Below are positions 29,005 to 37,699 of a stretch of 44,092 nt of DNA, one piece after another (the stretch's first letter is position 1; the number at the start of each line of letters is the position of its first letter). Location of the stretch: positions 1 through 44,092 of IMG/VR virus record IMGVR_UViG_3300031227_000106. The stretch is one strand, 5' to 3'. The notes beneath the pieces are model-generated. The model was not told the DNA's origin. It saw only the letters and a list, made by a program, of their open reading frames with translations, and did no database searches. The translations under genes were made by a program, and so were the position numbers. This stretch comes from a virus.

Positions 29005-29859
29005 TTAATATATGGGCAATGCGCTGAATGGCAATTCCGGGTAGATATAGTGTGTATTGAATACGGCCGTTGATGGAGTAGGTGTTGTCAATTGGGCTCC
29101 GCTGCCGTCGAGCAGGCATGGTTTAGTGGCTGCGGTGCCGTCCTCGTTCAAGCATTTTTCTAGCCTGTCGCCGTCGCCCGTATCGACAATGCGACGGAGC
29201 CCCTGATCGAGAATACTAAAAGCCCATGATTCCTTAATTTTGATCGTCATGTCGATCTGACGAAACCAGATACCATTTTGATATACGCGTACACCCACGC
29301 TGATACCGGACAGCTTTGCCGTGCGAGCACCAATAGCTAGCCCGTCTAGCCAGAAGTTATCCGAGTTGATAGCGTCCCGGTAGTTGTTAATCCAAGACGG
29401 CATGAATGGGATGTTCTTCTTAACCTTTGCCACCCAGCGGGCAGCATCTACAGGTACGCCATCCTCATAGTAATCGCCAGCCGAGTTTAAAATAGCTTCG
29501 TCGGTTATGTCCTTATAAGCGTTCTCTTGTGAAGTTTCTGTGTTCCACGACACCTCTGCGGGCTGCGCAAACGGGTTTTCTGTTCGCTCCCAATGGCTGG
29601 TGTAGGTTAGCGTAACGGTCCAAACTAGCTTGGATTTAGAGTGGTTCTTTGCCCGTCGTGTTTTCACATATAACCAGTTGGCCGATGGATGAACCACGCC
29701 AAGGTTATCGCACGATTGCAAGACGGTGTCAGCCCCATCGTATACGCTGTTAGTGATAACCCGGAACTGACGGGTTGCGTTAGACTTGGCTCCGTCATTC
29801 TCTAGATCGTCACCGCCGCCGCGTCCGTCATGGATCTCTTTTACGCTTACAACACTCAT
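29005..29859 (-). CDS. Tail protein downstream of tape measure
   Basis: This 284-aa protein starts in an ATGA overlap with the tape-measure stop. It is beta-rich with many Trp/Tyr, including a VSWNTETSQENAYKDITDEAILNSAGD segment near residue 110 and a central NSDNFWLDGLAIGARTAKLSGI. In this gene order the slot usually holds the distal tail or tail-tip hub protein. I do not see a family motif, so the role is positional. Confidence 0.6.
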   Translation of the reverse strand: MSVVSVKEIHDGRGGGDDLENDGAKSNATRQFRVITNSVYDGADTVLQSCDNLGVVHPSANWLYVKTRRAKNHSKSKLVWTVTLTYTSHWERTENPFAQPAEVSWNTETSQENAYKDITDEAILNSAGDYYEDGVPVDAARWVAKVKKNIPFMPSWINNYRDAINSDNFWLDGLAIGARTAKLSGISVGVRVYQNGIWFRQIDMTIKIKESWAFSILDQGLRRIVDTGDGDRLEKCLNEDGTAATKPCLLDGSGAQLTTPTPSTAVFNTHYIYPELPFSALPIY

Positions 29860-31895
29860 GGGATGCTATACTCCGCAGCTCGGTTTTGCACCATCTCTTC
29901 GGTGGCGTCGGCTGTTCGCTTGGTGTGTTCGGCGGTAGCCTGCACGTCCTTCTCTTGCTTGGACGTTTTGCCTGATCGCATGATACGGTTCATAGCTTCC
30001 TTGCTACCTGCCATTAGTGCTTTGGGAAGTTTGTCCTTTTCGCCAATTACACCGCTCTTACCTGCACCGCTCTTGCCTGCACCATTAATTCCGGCAGCCT
30101 TAAATGCTGCTTGCGGTGTTCCCCCTTGTTCCCTCTTTCTTAACAACGTCCTCGCTGTTTCGTCGTTGGCAATATCTTCCAGAATTTGCGTGTTTGCTTT
30201 TTTCAATGCTCCGCCAAGCCCACCGGACTTCTTTACGTTGTCCCGGAACTTAGTACCAGCTTCTTCTGCAGCGTCACGGAATGCCGCAAACGCATTAGGG
30301 GCGATAACGTCTTTCTGCTTGGCCAACGTGTTTATAAACGCATCACCCGCCGCACTGGCCGCACCCGCAAAGTCTCCAGATGACATGCTTTCCCATAGCG
30401 ACTGGATGGCCGCACCCACAGCTAGTCCAAAGTTTTTGATCTCTTTCAGCCCGCCGATAATGTTGCCAACGATGGAGCCGAAGAAAGCCTTAACGCCTGC
30501 CCATGTAGAGATAAACGCTTCAGCAACATTGGTTATTGGATTTTCCATTTGCGGGAACGCTTCGAGTGCTGATAATACTAAGTTGTTAATGGCCATCTTG
30601 GCGATGTTACCAAAGTTGCGTACAGTAAACGCAAGCGTGTCAAAGAATCCCGCGATAGCCTCTAACCCTCCTCTAATGTTTTCTTCAAAACCATTTGCGG
30701 AAACACCGATATATTGAAACACTGCCGATGCAGTATTGGCAATAAGTGTCCACGTCTCACTCCATGCCGACGCTATGGCTGTGCCGGCAGTGGCAAATGA
30801 ATCACTAAAGCTGCCCACATAGTTAATAACGGAGTTGATTGCATTTACCATCATCACGCCGCCTTGCGTTGATGCCGATCCAATCTTTGCCCATAGTTTC
30901 TGTAATGGTGTGAGCTGTTTATCGGCAACCTCTTGTGTCGTGCCGCCTGCTTGCCGTAGCTGGTTTTCGTATTCGCGTATTTTTTCCGATGTGCCCATCA
31001 GGGCCATCATTGAATGCATACTTTTATCACTGAACCCCATAGCCAGTAGAGCGGCTTTCTTCTGCATATCGTTCATGCTCCCCGTCGCTTTTTCCAGATC
31101 ACCCATGATATCCGCCATGTTATTCATTTTGCCAGACGAATCATAAACGGATACCCCTTGCGCGGCAAAAGCTGATTTATTTTTTATGGCTTTTGTTTGT
31201 AGATCACGCATGACAATGGCAAGCCCCGTACCCGCCTCTTGCCCCTTAATGCCCTGGTCAGCAAGTGCGGCCAAAACGGCCACCCCTTCCTCTATATCCT
31301 TGTTGACACTACGTAGGGCAGGCCCGGCCTTGTTTGTCAGTGCTTCCGAAAACTGCAATGACGACGCATTCGCCATAGTGTTAGCCGCTGTCAAGACATC
31401 GGTTACACGAGTCATGTTGACTAAGTTTGCGGCACTATCCTTGACAGTCAATCCGAGTGCTGACTGTGAATCGGTCGCTAAATCCGTGGCCGTTGCCATG
31501 TCAAAATTACCGGCCTGTGCGAAAGCGGCAACCTGCGGGAGAGCAGCTATAGACTGAGCCGCGTCTAGCCCCGCTGAAGCTAAAAAGTAGTACGACTCGG
31601 CCGCCGCGGCCGCTGAGAATCGGGTTGCGCTGGCCACATCAAAAGCTGCCTCTCGCATATCACCTTTCATGGCATCGGAAACATCGCCCATAATTGCCAG
31701 CGATTGCCGCATCTTCTGATTGAAGGTTTCCCCGCTGCGAACTATCCCAGCGAATGCCGCCGCACCAGTAAGAGGAGCAAGTGCCGTCATCATACCGGCT
31801 AATCTGCCAAGTATTTTCCTTGCACGACCTGCCCCGGCCTTAAACGGCTTGGTGTTCATCCTCAACGTCGCTACTAGATCGCCTATGGCTGCCAT
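29856..31895 (-). CDS. Tape measure protein (TP901-like)
   Basis: This 679-aa protein carries the TP901-type core (about residues 55-340: MRQSLAIMGDVSDAM, AAAAAESYYFLASAGLDAAQSIAALPQVAAFAQAG, later GTGLAIVMRDL). Hydrophobic membrane-like segments follow (about 395-520), then a Lys/Ala-rich tail. It determines tail length. At about 1.5 angstrom per residue it predicts roughly 100 nm. It follows chaperone-like genes with a one-base stop-start overlap. Confidence 0.92.
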   Translation of the reverse strand: MAAIGDLVATLRMNTKPFKAGAGRARKILGRLAGMMTALAPLTGAAAFAGIVRSGETFNQKMRQSLAIMGDVSDAMKGDMREAAFDVASATRFSAAAAAESYYFLASAGLDAAQSIAALPQVAAFAQAGNFDMATATDLATDSQSALGLTVKDSAANLVNMTRVTDVLTAANTMANASSLQFSEALTNKAGPALRSVNKDIEEGVAVLAALADQGIKGQEAGTGLAIVMRDLQTKAIKNKSAFAAQGVSVYDSSGKMNNMADIMGDLEKATGSMNDMQKKAALLAMGFSDKSMHSMMALMGTSEKIREYENQLRQAGGTTQEVADKQLTPLQKLWAKIGSASTQGGVMMVNAINSVINYVGSFSDSFATAGTAIASAWSETWTLIANTASAVFQYIGVSANGFEENIRGGLEAIAGFFDTLAFTVRNFGNIAKMAINNLVLSALEAFPQMENPITNVAEAFISTWAGVKAFFGSIVGNIIGGLKEIKNFGLAVGAAIQSLWESMSSGDFAGAASAAGDAFINTLAKQKDVIAPNAFAAFRDAAEEAGTKFRDNVKKSGGLGGALKKANTQILEDIANDETARTLLRKREQGGTPQAAFKAAGINGAGKSGAGKSGVIGEKDKLPKALMAGSKEAMNRIMRSGKTSKQEKDVQATAEHTKRTADATEEMVQNRAAEYSIP

Positions 31896-32161
31896 TAGTA
31901 CCGCTCTTTCATTCTGCGTTCCAGTTCGGCGGGAGATACTTCTTCTGGGTTCGGCTCTTCGTAATGCACATCTATGTCGGACATCTTCAGATCAGCACCC
32001 CAGCTATTTGCCAGGCAAACCAGGCCGCGTGTCAGGATATCTCGCTGTCGTACCATTTCGTCCGGTTCCAGTTTGTCAAACGCAACCCACTCGTCAAACT
32101 GCCGAGGTGTCACCGTGTCTAGCCAGCGGTCCACGTTTAATACGCCAGCACGCTTGGCCAT
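31895..32161 (-). CDS. Tail assembly chaperone T-like protein
   Basis: This 88-aa protein has the DUF4035/gpT-like pattern DRWLDTVTPRQFDEWVAFDKLEPDE, and ends in a charged helix PEEVSPAELERRMKERY. It lies directly between a chaperone-like gene and the tape measure, the standard position for the lambda G-T pair. No slippery sequence was found at the junction, and an eight-base gap separates the genes, so it seems to be translated independently rather than by frameshift. Confidence 0.75.
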   Translation of the reverse strand: MAKRAGVLNVDRWLDTVTPRQFDEWVAFDKLEPDEMVRQRDILTRGLVCLANSWGADLKMSDIDVHYEEPNPEEVSPAELERRMKERY

Positions 32162-32169
32162 CCGAAACG

Positions 32170-32571
32170 CTAGTCTTCGACGGTGACATTCTCTGAGTTT
32201 TTTACCAGGTCCTCAACTTCGTCGGTGTTGATGCCGGTATGTAACGCACATTCGCGGTAGACGTGCTTGGCGTCTGCCGAATCCCACTCAGCTATTTTCG
32301 CTACATGAAATGATCCGTTAAGTATGCGGTTACCCGCACCATCCACTAGGCACAATGCTATTAGTCGCCGGTTGGCGTCTTCCAGTCGGCCTAGTCTCAG
32401 GCTGCCGCTTTTGGCCAACGCCTGAGCCTCATAATTCGAGGTTTCCCGTTCGGTTAGCGACTGAATACGCACAGTCTTACCGGATACGGGCATGGTGGTA
32501 GTTTTGTATCGTCGCTTTGCCGGCGCAAACAGTTCGTCGGCGGTAGCGAGTGTCGTTGCCACGTCGCTCAT
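32170..32571 (-). CDS. Tail assembly chaperone-like protein
   Basis: This 133-aa protein has a Lys/Arg-rich start (AKRRYKTTTMPVSGKTVRIQSLTERE), resembling phage tail assembly chaperones that hold the tape measure. Helices follow, with a conserved-looking NRRLIALCLVDGAGNRIL and acidic end NTDEVEDLVKNSE. Position two genes before the tape measure supports the call. It abuts the upstream gene. Confidence 0.7.
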   Translation of the reverse strand: MSDVATTLATADELFAPAKRRYKTTTMPVSGKTVRIQSLTERETSNYEAQALAKSGSLRLGRLEDANRRLIALCLVDGAGNRILNGSFHVAKIAEWDSADAKHVYRECALHTGINTDEVEDLVKNSENVTVED

Positions 32572-32943
32572 CTAATCGTCCTCTTCGTTATAGTTTTCGG
32601 GTAAAATGATACTTGATTCTTCTTCGTCTTCTTCAGCGGGGTTAGGCCCTGGAACGTCCGAGCCGTCCATGTTGTATCCGTCGATCTCACCTCTGTCGTA
32701 GCGGGTAAAATCGTCAGGGTGGATACCTTTTTTTGTACGCGAATATTCATAACGTGCCTGATTCAATTGTGCAGGTGTACGGTTCACCGCCTTAGTGCAT
32801 TCATCGTCTGCCGATTCCGCCATGCCTATCTGCACTAGCATATAGGCACTGGGATCGTCGATAATTGAGCCTTCCGGCAAAATGTCCGTATTCGGTGGCA
32901 GCGTTGGTGCCGCTGGTGTGTCCTGAAATAGCTTACATTTCAT
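32572..32943 (-). CDS. Acidic hypothetical protein in tail module
   Basis: This 123-aa protein has a Pro-rich start (TPAAPTLPPNTDILPEGS), a central helix with a Cys, and a very acidic C-terminus (PAEEDEEESSIILPENYNEEDD, about residues 101-123). It sits between the tail tube and chaperone genes. Possible chaperone or stabilising factor for the tail tube; no family seen. Confidence 0.6.
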   Translation of the reverse strand: MKCKLFQDTPAAPTLPPNTDILPEGSIIDDPSAYMLVQIGMAESADDECTKAVNRTPAQLNQARYEYSRTKKGIHPDDFTRYDRGEIDGYNMDGSDVPGPNPAEEDEEESSIILPENYNEEDD

Positions 32944-32954
32944 TTCATTGTCCT

Positions 32955-33386
32955 TTACGACCAGACACCAATGCCGTCCAACTTAGCCGAGAACGAACCC
33001 TTTACGGCTTCGCCCAATGCGACAGTGCCGCCCAGGCTCATACCGGCAGTGGCGAATGTGAATGTGGTAGTGCCATCACCCAGTACGACGGTTGCAGTGT
33101 TTGAGGCAGCGGATGGTGAGAGGTTAGCTGCACCACTAATGAGAAACCCTTTGATCGCGGTAGACGATACCGAGGGATCTAGGAACAGATCACCAGACAC
33201 ACTGCCACCCTCGATGCGGCCAGATGCTTTGTACGGGATGCCGGCATTGCTGTTGTCCAGGGTGTCGGCCTCGAATGTTTCCACTTCCATCTCTGGCAGT
33301 TCGATGGATATCATCTGCCCGATAGCGGCAGACGCACCGGCGATACCGAGGTTTAGAGTAGTGCCTTTTGCTTTTATAAGTGCCAT
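32955..33386 (-). CDS. Major tail tube protein
   Basis: This 143-aa protein is beta-rich, with GTTLNLGIAGASAAIGQMISIELPEMEVETFEADTLDNSNAGI typical of phage tail tube subunits and a later GSVSGDLFLDPSV and AKLDGIGVWS end. These are polymerised into the tube around the tape measure. Position immediately before chaperones and tape measure agrees. It also has Ig-like low-complexity Ser/Ala loops. Confidence 0.8.
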   Translation of the reverse strand: MALIKAKGTTLNLGIAGASAAIGQMISIELPEMEVETFEADTLDNSNAGIPYKASGRIEGGSVSGDLFLDPSVSSTAIKGFLISGAANLSPSAASNTATVVLGDGTTTFTFATAGMSLGGTVALGEAVKGSFSAKLDGIGVWS

Positions 33387-33404
33387 AGTTTTGGCCTTTC
33401 ATGG

Positions 33405-33821
33405 TTAAGGTGTCGGCAAAACGACACTGGTGGTTTTAAGTTCAACGTCGATCACCGTTGCGGATGTACCCGGCCCGATGATAGTTAGGTAGTCAGTATC
33501 GTCGGCCGTGAGATCAGCCCATGGGATAATGGCACCTGCAACGGCATCGTCCAGGCAGTAGACAACACCTTGCACAACCGTTCCGCCGATAGTAATCGTG
33601 CCCGTCTTTTGGACACATAACGGCTGACTAGTTGACGCATTATTCAACGCGATACCATAAACGTCATCAGTAGATGCAGCATCGGCCTTCGCTAGTGCGA
33701 ACGTCAATGACGATGATTCGTAGACCAATTGCCCAGCCGTGATAGTTGCGGCAGCCGTGCCCCATTCGTTGATACCTGTAACTTGCAGGCAGTTCGCCGC
33801 TGTGACTGATATTGCAGCCAT
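33405..33821 (-). CDS. Beta-rich virion protein, paralogue B (DUF2190-like)
   Basis: This 138-aa protein is a tandem paralogue of the next upstream gene. It keeps the order AxISVTA, ITAGQLVYESS, YGIALNNASTSQPLCVQKTGTITIG, VVYCLDD and the C-terminal hydrophobic beta strand. The motif YGIAL.....QPL.(V/I)Q..GT(I/V)TI is what I associate with DUF2190-type capsid-stabilising proteins. It lies in the neck/tail region rather than next to the capsid gene, so it may decorate head or tail. Confidence 0.65.
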   Translation of the reverse strand: MAAISVTAANCLQVTGINEWGTAAATITAGQLVYESSSLTFALAKADAASTDDVYGIALNNASTSQPLCVQKTGTITIGGTVVQGVVYCLDDAVAGAIIPWADLTADDTDYLTIIGPGTSATVIDVELKTTSVVLPTP

Positions 33822-33830
33822 GGTTTCACC

Positions 33831-34256
33831 TTATGGTTTTTGGATGGATGTACGGTTGATATCTAAGGCGAGAATGGTGCCGACTGACGGGATGCCAAGC
33901 GTGGTAATCCAGTCGGTTGACGCAAGATCGCCATACGTAGCTGTAGTTTTTCCAGCCACATTCGACAGGTAAAGCACCGTGCCCGCTGTCAGTGCGTTGT
34001 TGATCGTCACCGACCCCGATGTCTGGATCTTGATCGGCTGCGAAGCACCCGAGCTACACAACGCAATGCCCACGACATTGTCGCTTTGTGCGTCGGACGT
34101 TACTGCGGTTGCATCACAATCAGCAAGCATGTACTTACTGTCGGACGCCCGCTTGTATACAAACTCGCCTGCGTCTATCGCTTCACCGGCCGTACCTGTG
34201 ACGGTATTGCCGGACACGGTTACAACGGCTGTTGCCGTCACGGAAATATCCGCCAT
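33831..34256 (-). CDS. Beta-rich virion protein, paralogue A (DUF2190-like)
   Basis: This 141-aa protein aligns over its whole length with its neighbour at 33405-33821: ADISVTATAVVTV, IDAGEFVYKRA, VGIALCSSGASQPIKIQTSGSVTIN, VLYLSN, and the final hydrophobic strand. The two arose by tandem duplication. AGAAAGGTTCAACC precedes the ATG. Decoration or cementing proteins of this shape usually form trimers on the capsid. Confidence 0.65.
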   Translation of the reverse strand: MADISVTATAVVTVSGNTVTGTAGEAIDAGEFVYKRASDSKYMLADCDATAVTSDAQSDNVVGIALCSSGASQPIKIQTSGSVTINNALTAGTVLYLSNVAGKTTATYGDLASTDWITTLGIPSVGTILALDINRTSIQKP

Positions 34257-34268
34257 GGTTGAACCTTT

Positions 34269-34790
34269 CTACTTTCTGAGTTTAGCTACTTCACGCATCA
34301 TGACCTGAGTGATCTTGAGTCGTGCAGCGGCCAGCATTTCTTTTTTAGTTCTGGCGACGGCACGAGGCACGACGCCTTTGAGGTACGCTTTCATTTCCTT
34401 TGTACCCAAGGCAAACCAATGAATGTTTTTCTTGGATAACCCTACACCGCGACCCGCACCGGCCCTGGCGTGTGATGTTTCTCGCTGTTTCTTTGTTTGC
34501 TTACCGACACCCAGCCCCACTTTAGCCTCATACCGGCCGCGTCGTTTCTTTACGTATTTGCCAACCGTTTTCCGTGCCGCCCTCTTTACGTCCTTACTAG
34601 CTGGTGAATTGTTTATCTCTGCACGGATGGCCTTAGTCACTGGCGTCATGCCTGCCAATATTCCAGCCTTGACCGCCTTCCGCTCTACCTTGTCTACCGT
34701 CTTATTCAACGTGTGAATGAGTTTGTCCACGCCCTCAAGGTTTATCTTAGGGCCACCCCGTAGGTTACTTGGATTACTACCGAATCCCAT
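34269..34790 (-). CDS. HK97 gp10-like tail/neck protein
   Basis: This 173-aa basic protein has an N-terminal INLEGVDKLIHTLNKTVDKVERKAVKAG and a Lys/Arg-rich middle (VKKRRGRYEAKVGLGVGK). A helical C-terminus follows, with IHWFALGTKEMKAYLKGVVPRAVARTK. This is the HK97-gp10_like family associated with head-tail joining. It overlaps the tail completion gene by one base and lies in the expected order. Confidence 0.85.
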   Translation of the reverse strand: MGFGSNPSNLRGGPKINLEGVDKLIHTLNKTVDKVERKAVKAGILAGMTPVTKAIRAEINNSPASKDVKRAARKTVGKYVKKRRGRYEAKVGLGVGKQTKKQRETSHARAGAGRGVGLSKKNIHWFALGTKEMKAYLKGVVPRAVARTKKEMLAAARLKITQVMMREVAKLRK

Positions 34791-35212
34791 CAGATATCCT
34801 CCGCCCAGCTAACAACAAAACTCATATTAACGTCGTACCAGTGAGCGTTGCTCTTATCGTCCTTTGGCACCGCCGCCGTTTGTACATCCTCCAGCCAAGC
34901 GTCGAAGTTGCCCGTATAGCCTGCTAGCCCTCGGCCGGGCTGTGTGTCGCCGTTCACCCGCACAGCCTCAGACAGTGTCCGCGATGCCGATCTGGTATCA
35001 GCACGGCATAGGACATTCACATCCGCATACACTCGGCCTCCGCGTCCGTTCAGTCCGTTCTCACGGTTCTCGTTGTCGATCTCGAATACTACAGCCGGAT
35101 AGGTGTCCGTACGAAACCATTCATCCCATATCCGCGTGCCCACGATGTCCGTAACATCCGACATCGCCAGCAATGCCGTTCGCAGTTCTTCCTCTAGCAC
35201 GAAGGTTGCCAT
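34790..35212 (-). CDS. Tail completion / terminator protein (DUF3168-like)
   Basis: From ATG 35212 (TGATG overlap; GGAGG seven bases before) this is a 140-aa protein. It begins with EEELRTALLAMSDVTDIVGTRIWDEWFRTDTYPAVVFEIDN, a pattern of DUF3168-like tail terminators. RVYADVNVLCRA follows, with a final WYDVNMSFVVSWAED. It caps the tail tube to allow joining to the head. Confidence 0.75.
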   Translation of the reverse strand: MATFVLEEELRTALLAMSDVTDIVGTRIWDEWFRTDTYPAVVFEIDNENRENGLNGRGGRVYADVNVLCRADTRSASRTLSEAVRVNGDTQPGRGLAGYTGNFDAWLEDVQTAAVPKDDKSNAHWYDVNMSFVVSWAEDI

Positions 35213-35532
35213 CACATAACCTCCGTGGCGGTTATCATCAGGTGACGGTTGGCCTCATCTAAATTAACCACCGAATCAAATTTGAACGTGCGGCTGTCGT
35301 AAGTGGCTTGCATCTTGTGCGTGATGTCGGGCCGATATAGGATCTTTATTTTGTGTGTGGTAGTCGCCTGCGACTGCTGTGCTACCCAGTTTTCGCGGGC
35401 TGTCAGTGGCGATATCTGTGCCCATATCCGGCATTCGGTTGTCCATGTTTCCGTAACCTCGCCGCCATCGGTGATCGTTTCCGTCATCGACTGGATAGTT
35501 ATACGCCGATCCCTAGCACCTGCACCGCTCAT
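35212..35532 (-). CDS. Head-tail joining protein (SPP1 gp16 / HK97 gp7-like)
   Basis: This 106-aa protein has the Phage_H_T_join pattern: RDRRITIQSMTETITDGGEVTETW, then RIWAQISPLTARENWVAQQSQATTTHKIKILYRPDI and TRFKFDSVVNLDEANRHLMI-like end strands. It acts as the head-completion stopper. It is coupled to the connector upstream by a four-base overlap. Confidence 0.85.
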   Translation of the reverse strand: MSGAGARDRRITIQSMTETITDGGEVTETWTTECRIWAQISPLTARENWVAQQSQATTTHKIKILYRPDITHKMQATYDSRTFKFDSVVNLDEANRHLMITATEVM

Positions 35533-36119
35533 TGGTATGCTCCCGTGTCGTTCAACGCCGATAGCATCTCTATGCCCTGCGGTATCTCGTTGGCGTTATC
35601 ACCAATGGAAATACCCTCACGGTTCCTAAACCAGTGGGCAACCAACATGCAGATTTCATGCTTAATCGTGTCCGGTACGGCCGCCGCTGTGGTGCATCCA
35701 GCTTTGAACGTCACGACTACCGCACCATAAGTACCGCTTTGCGTACTAGGCCACGATACACCGTAGGCCGGCTTAACAGTCGCCGGTCCGTCGTTGGTGG
35801 ATAGATCCGTCTGATAGTCGGTTGTCGCAGTCAACGTCGCCGCGTCGCCGTCAGCGTCCGTGTAGGCCACCGTGGTAACCTCCGACACCGGAGCCGTGTC
35901 AATTATGATCTCGGCCGGAAAGGCGTCCAGCGTCAAAGTGAACGTGCTTGACATGATCTGCCGTCGGCATCGCTTGCCAACCGCTTCTGTCACCGCATCG
36001 CGTAGCGTGGCCAGCAGCCCGTCATATTCGTCGTAGCCCTCGGCCCCAACATGGGATTTGAGTTCGTCGAGCGATACGGCGTATAGCGTTGGGCCGACTG
36101 TCTGCTTGTAGCGTTCCAT
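35529..36119 (-). CDS. Head-tail connector protein (HK97 gp6-like)
   Basis: From ATG 36119 (AGGA eight bases before) this is a 196-aa protein. It has SLDELKSHVGAEGYDEYDGLLATLRDAVTEAVGKRCRRQI at the N-terminus, the standard opening of gp6-like connector proteins. A long beta-rich insertion follows, and then a C-terminal helix KHEICMLVAHWFRNREG. The upstream terminator hairpin ends about 13 bases before this start. It forms the ring under the portal. Confidence 0.85.
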   Translation of the reverse strand: MERYKQTVGPTLYAVSLDELKSHVGAEGYDEYDGLLATLRDAVTEAVGKRCRRQIMSSTFTLTLDAFPAEIIIDTAPVSEVTTVAYTDADGDAATLTATTDYQTDLSTNDGPATVKPAYGVSWPSTQSGTYGAVVVTFKAGCTTAAAVPDTIKHEICMLVAHWFRNREGISIGDNANEIPQGIEMLSALNDTGAYQ

Positions 36120-36131
36120 ATGCGTCATCCT

Positions 36132-36186
36132 AAAATCGCCCCGAAACCGCCAGCCGACATGGAGTAAGCCGGCCAGCGGTCGGGGC
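36132..36186 (-). terminator. Long-stem terminator before connector gene
   Basis: On the minus strand GCCCCGACCGCTGGCC-type left arm and matching right arm (outer 7 bp perfect between 36180-36186 and 36138-36144, then about 10 bp with two G-U) form a long hairpin followed by GATTTTA. It lies between the beta-helix gene and the connector, so it should attenuate tail-gene expression or be a processing site. Confidence 0.65.
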
Positions 36187-36206
36187 AACGACTACTAGGT
36201 TGCGGT

Positions 36207-37133
36207 TTACGGAATGGCATGAGCCGTAGTCGGATCGAGCAGGCCGGACTGGGCGATGGTGTTCGATGCGTAGTTTTGGAACCACCACGCAGCCGCACCT
36301 GTACCGATCTCGGCATCGACTTTGTTGTAAGCCATGTAGTTGTCATGGACTATACCAGTGCCAGTGCTCTTAAGTTCTATGCAGTATCCAGCCGCACCAG
36401 TATCCTCGTTGGCAATGACATTGCGACGAATGGTGATATTAGTGGAATCACCAGTGGAGTGGTTAATCACGCTGTCAGACGAATCAACGAAAAAGTGATT
36501 GTCTTCGATCACCACGTCGGATGTCGTACCGGCAAACAGAATCGACGATACAAGTGATCCGGCGAGCGAAACAACATCGCAATTTTTGATTGTCAGATCG
36601 GTTACGGTTGTGGCTACGTTGATGTGCGACAGGTACTCGAAAGTAGCTGACGTGTCGCGGATCTGTACGCCGTCAAGCGTAGTTCCGTCACCACCGGCCG
36701 CGATGGCGATAGTCTGGGTTACGCCCGTTTCAAAGTTGGCAATGAATCGCAGATTGCGAAGCGTAACATCGGCGACACTGATGGTACATGCACCAGCGGC
36801 TGCCGTGGCCGTAATCTTCGGGATGGCGTTTCCGGTGCCAAGCCCGATAACCTGCACGCCAATTACATCGCATGCAATGCCTGAAGCACCTGTGATATTC
36901 TCTGCATGGTAGGGCATGACGTAGACGATATCGCCCTTGCTGGCCGTACATAGGCTCATAGCGTAGTCGATGGTAGCCACTGGATTATCCGGCCCGGTAC
37001 CGTTGCCGGCTTCATCGGCGCCGGTTGTGGAGTCCACGAAGAACCTCGCCCCCGTACTGACTGCCATATCTTCAACAGCAAACAAGCCGCCTGCTGATCT
37101 GCGGACATAAAGCCCTGTTCTATTGATTGCCAT
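36207..37133 (-). CDS. Beta-helix protein in head module
   Basis: This 308-aa protein has an N-terminal linker (AINRTGLYVRRSAGGLFAVEDM). A parallel beta-helix follows from FFVDSTTGADEAGNGTGPDNP through repeated rungs (VQVIGLGTGN, VTLRNLRFIANF, TIKNCDVVSLAG, VVIEDNHFFVD, ITIRRNVIAN). It is flanked by terminators, giving it its own expression control. A beta-helix between capsid and connector genes is unusual. It may decorate the capsid for attachment to surfaces. No catalytic residues recognised. Confidence 0.7.
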   Translation of the reverse strand: MAINRTGLYVRRSAGGLFAVEDMAVSTGARFFVDSTTGADEAGNGTGPDNPVATIDYAMSLCTASKGDIVYVMPYHAENITGASGIACDVIGVQVIGLGTGNAIPKITATAAAGACTISVADVTLRNLRFIANFETGVTQTIAIAAGGDGTTLDGVQIRDTSATFEYLSHINVATTVTDLTIKNCDVVSLAGSLVSSILFAGTTSDVVIEDNHFFVDSSDSVINHSTGDSTNITIRRNVIANEDTGAAGYCIELKSTGTGIVHDNYMAYNKVDAEIGTGAAAWWFQNYASNTIAQSGLLDPTTAHAIP

Positions 37134-37180
37134 GGTTCACGGTTTCCTTTATTTAGTGACGTGTGTAAATGGCGAATAGT

Positions 37181-37212
37181 AAAAGCCCAGGCGGTGAATG
37201 CACCGCCTGGGC
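37181..37212 (-). terminator. Perfect 12-bp stem terminator
   Basis: GCCCAGGCGGTG (37185-37196) and CACCGCCTGGGC (37201-37212) form a perfect stem with a 4-base loop, followed on the minus strand by TTTTACTATT. It ends the capsid transcript after the putative decoration gene, 17 bases past its stop. Confidence 0.9.
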
Positions 37213-37228
37213 GAGAGACGTATCAGCG

Positions 37229-37699
37229 TTAGCTGATGGTTTCAGCGGTCAGGCCGCTGGTGGGTCGCTTGGCACCGTAGCGGATGTACGTTACACCCTG
37301 CTCGTCGTTGGCGTGGTGCGAGTCAATGTATGCGGTAACGTGGGTAAAGTTATACCCAGCGGCGATGCCCAGTTGTTCGACTTCTTCCATCGAAACTTCC
37401 AGCACGGAGTAGTCACCGATAGCATCACATGCGATGACGCCCGAAGTCTTAATTTCGGTGGCGTCCGCTGCCGCGTCGTCGGTGGCGGCATAGATCGAAA
37501 GTTCGATCATGCCACTGCCACCCAGTACACCTTGTACGGCGATGACCGCGAAGCCCTCGTAGTCTCGCATGGCCCGCCAGGTAGTGGCCGTGGCACCGGC
37601 TTTTACCGATTGCTCGGTAGCACCTGCGGCAGGCATGTGGATGAAAGACTCAATGCAAGCATTGGCGAACAGTTTTTCTGTCGCTACTGCTGTAACCAT
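37229..37699 (-). CDS. Putative head decoration or minor capsid protein
   Basis: This 156-aa protein is encoded directly after the major capsid gene and before a strong terminator, so it is co-expressed with capsid at high level. It is beta-rich (GFAVIAVQGVLGGSGMIELSIYAA, VTYIRYGAKRPTSG) and similar in tone to phage head proteins that stabilise the shell. I do not recognise the family firmly. An ATATAAAA stretch lies before the ATG. Confidence 0.6.
   Translation of the reverse strand: MVTAVATEKLFANACIESFIHMPAAGATEQSVKAGATATTWRAMRDYEGFAVIAVQGVLGGSGMIELSIYAATDDAAADATEIKTSGVIACDAIGDYSVLEVSMEEVEQLGIAAGYNFTHVTAYIDSHHANDEQGVTYIRYGAKRPTSGLTAETIS

Noticed and set aside
29830-31557. Plus-strand frames of 100-295 aa opposite the tape measure gene
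   Set aside because: They are antisense shadows of an Ala-rich gene. The tape measure frame is supported by family motifs and operon position.
32161-32175. Programmed frameshift between the two tail chaperone genes
   Set aside because: No slippery heptamer at the junction, and the second gene has its own ATG eight bases after the first stop.
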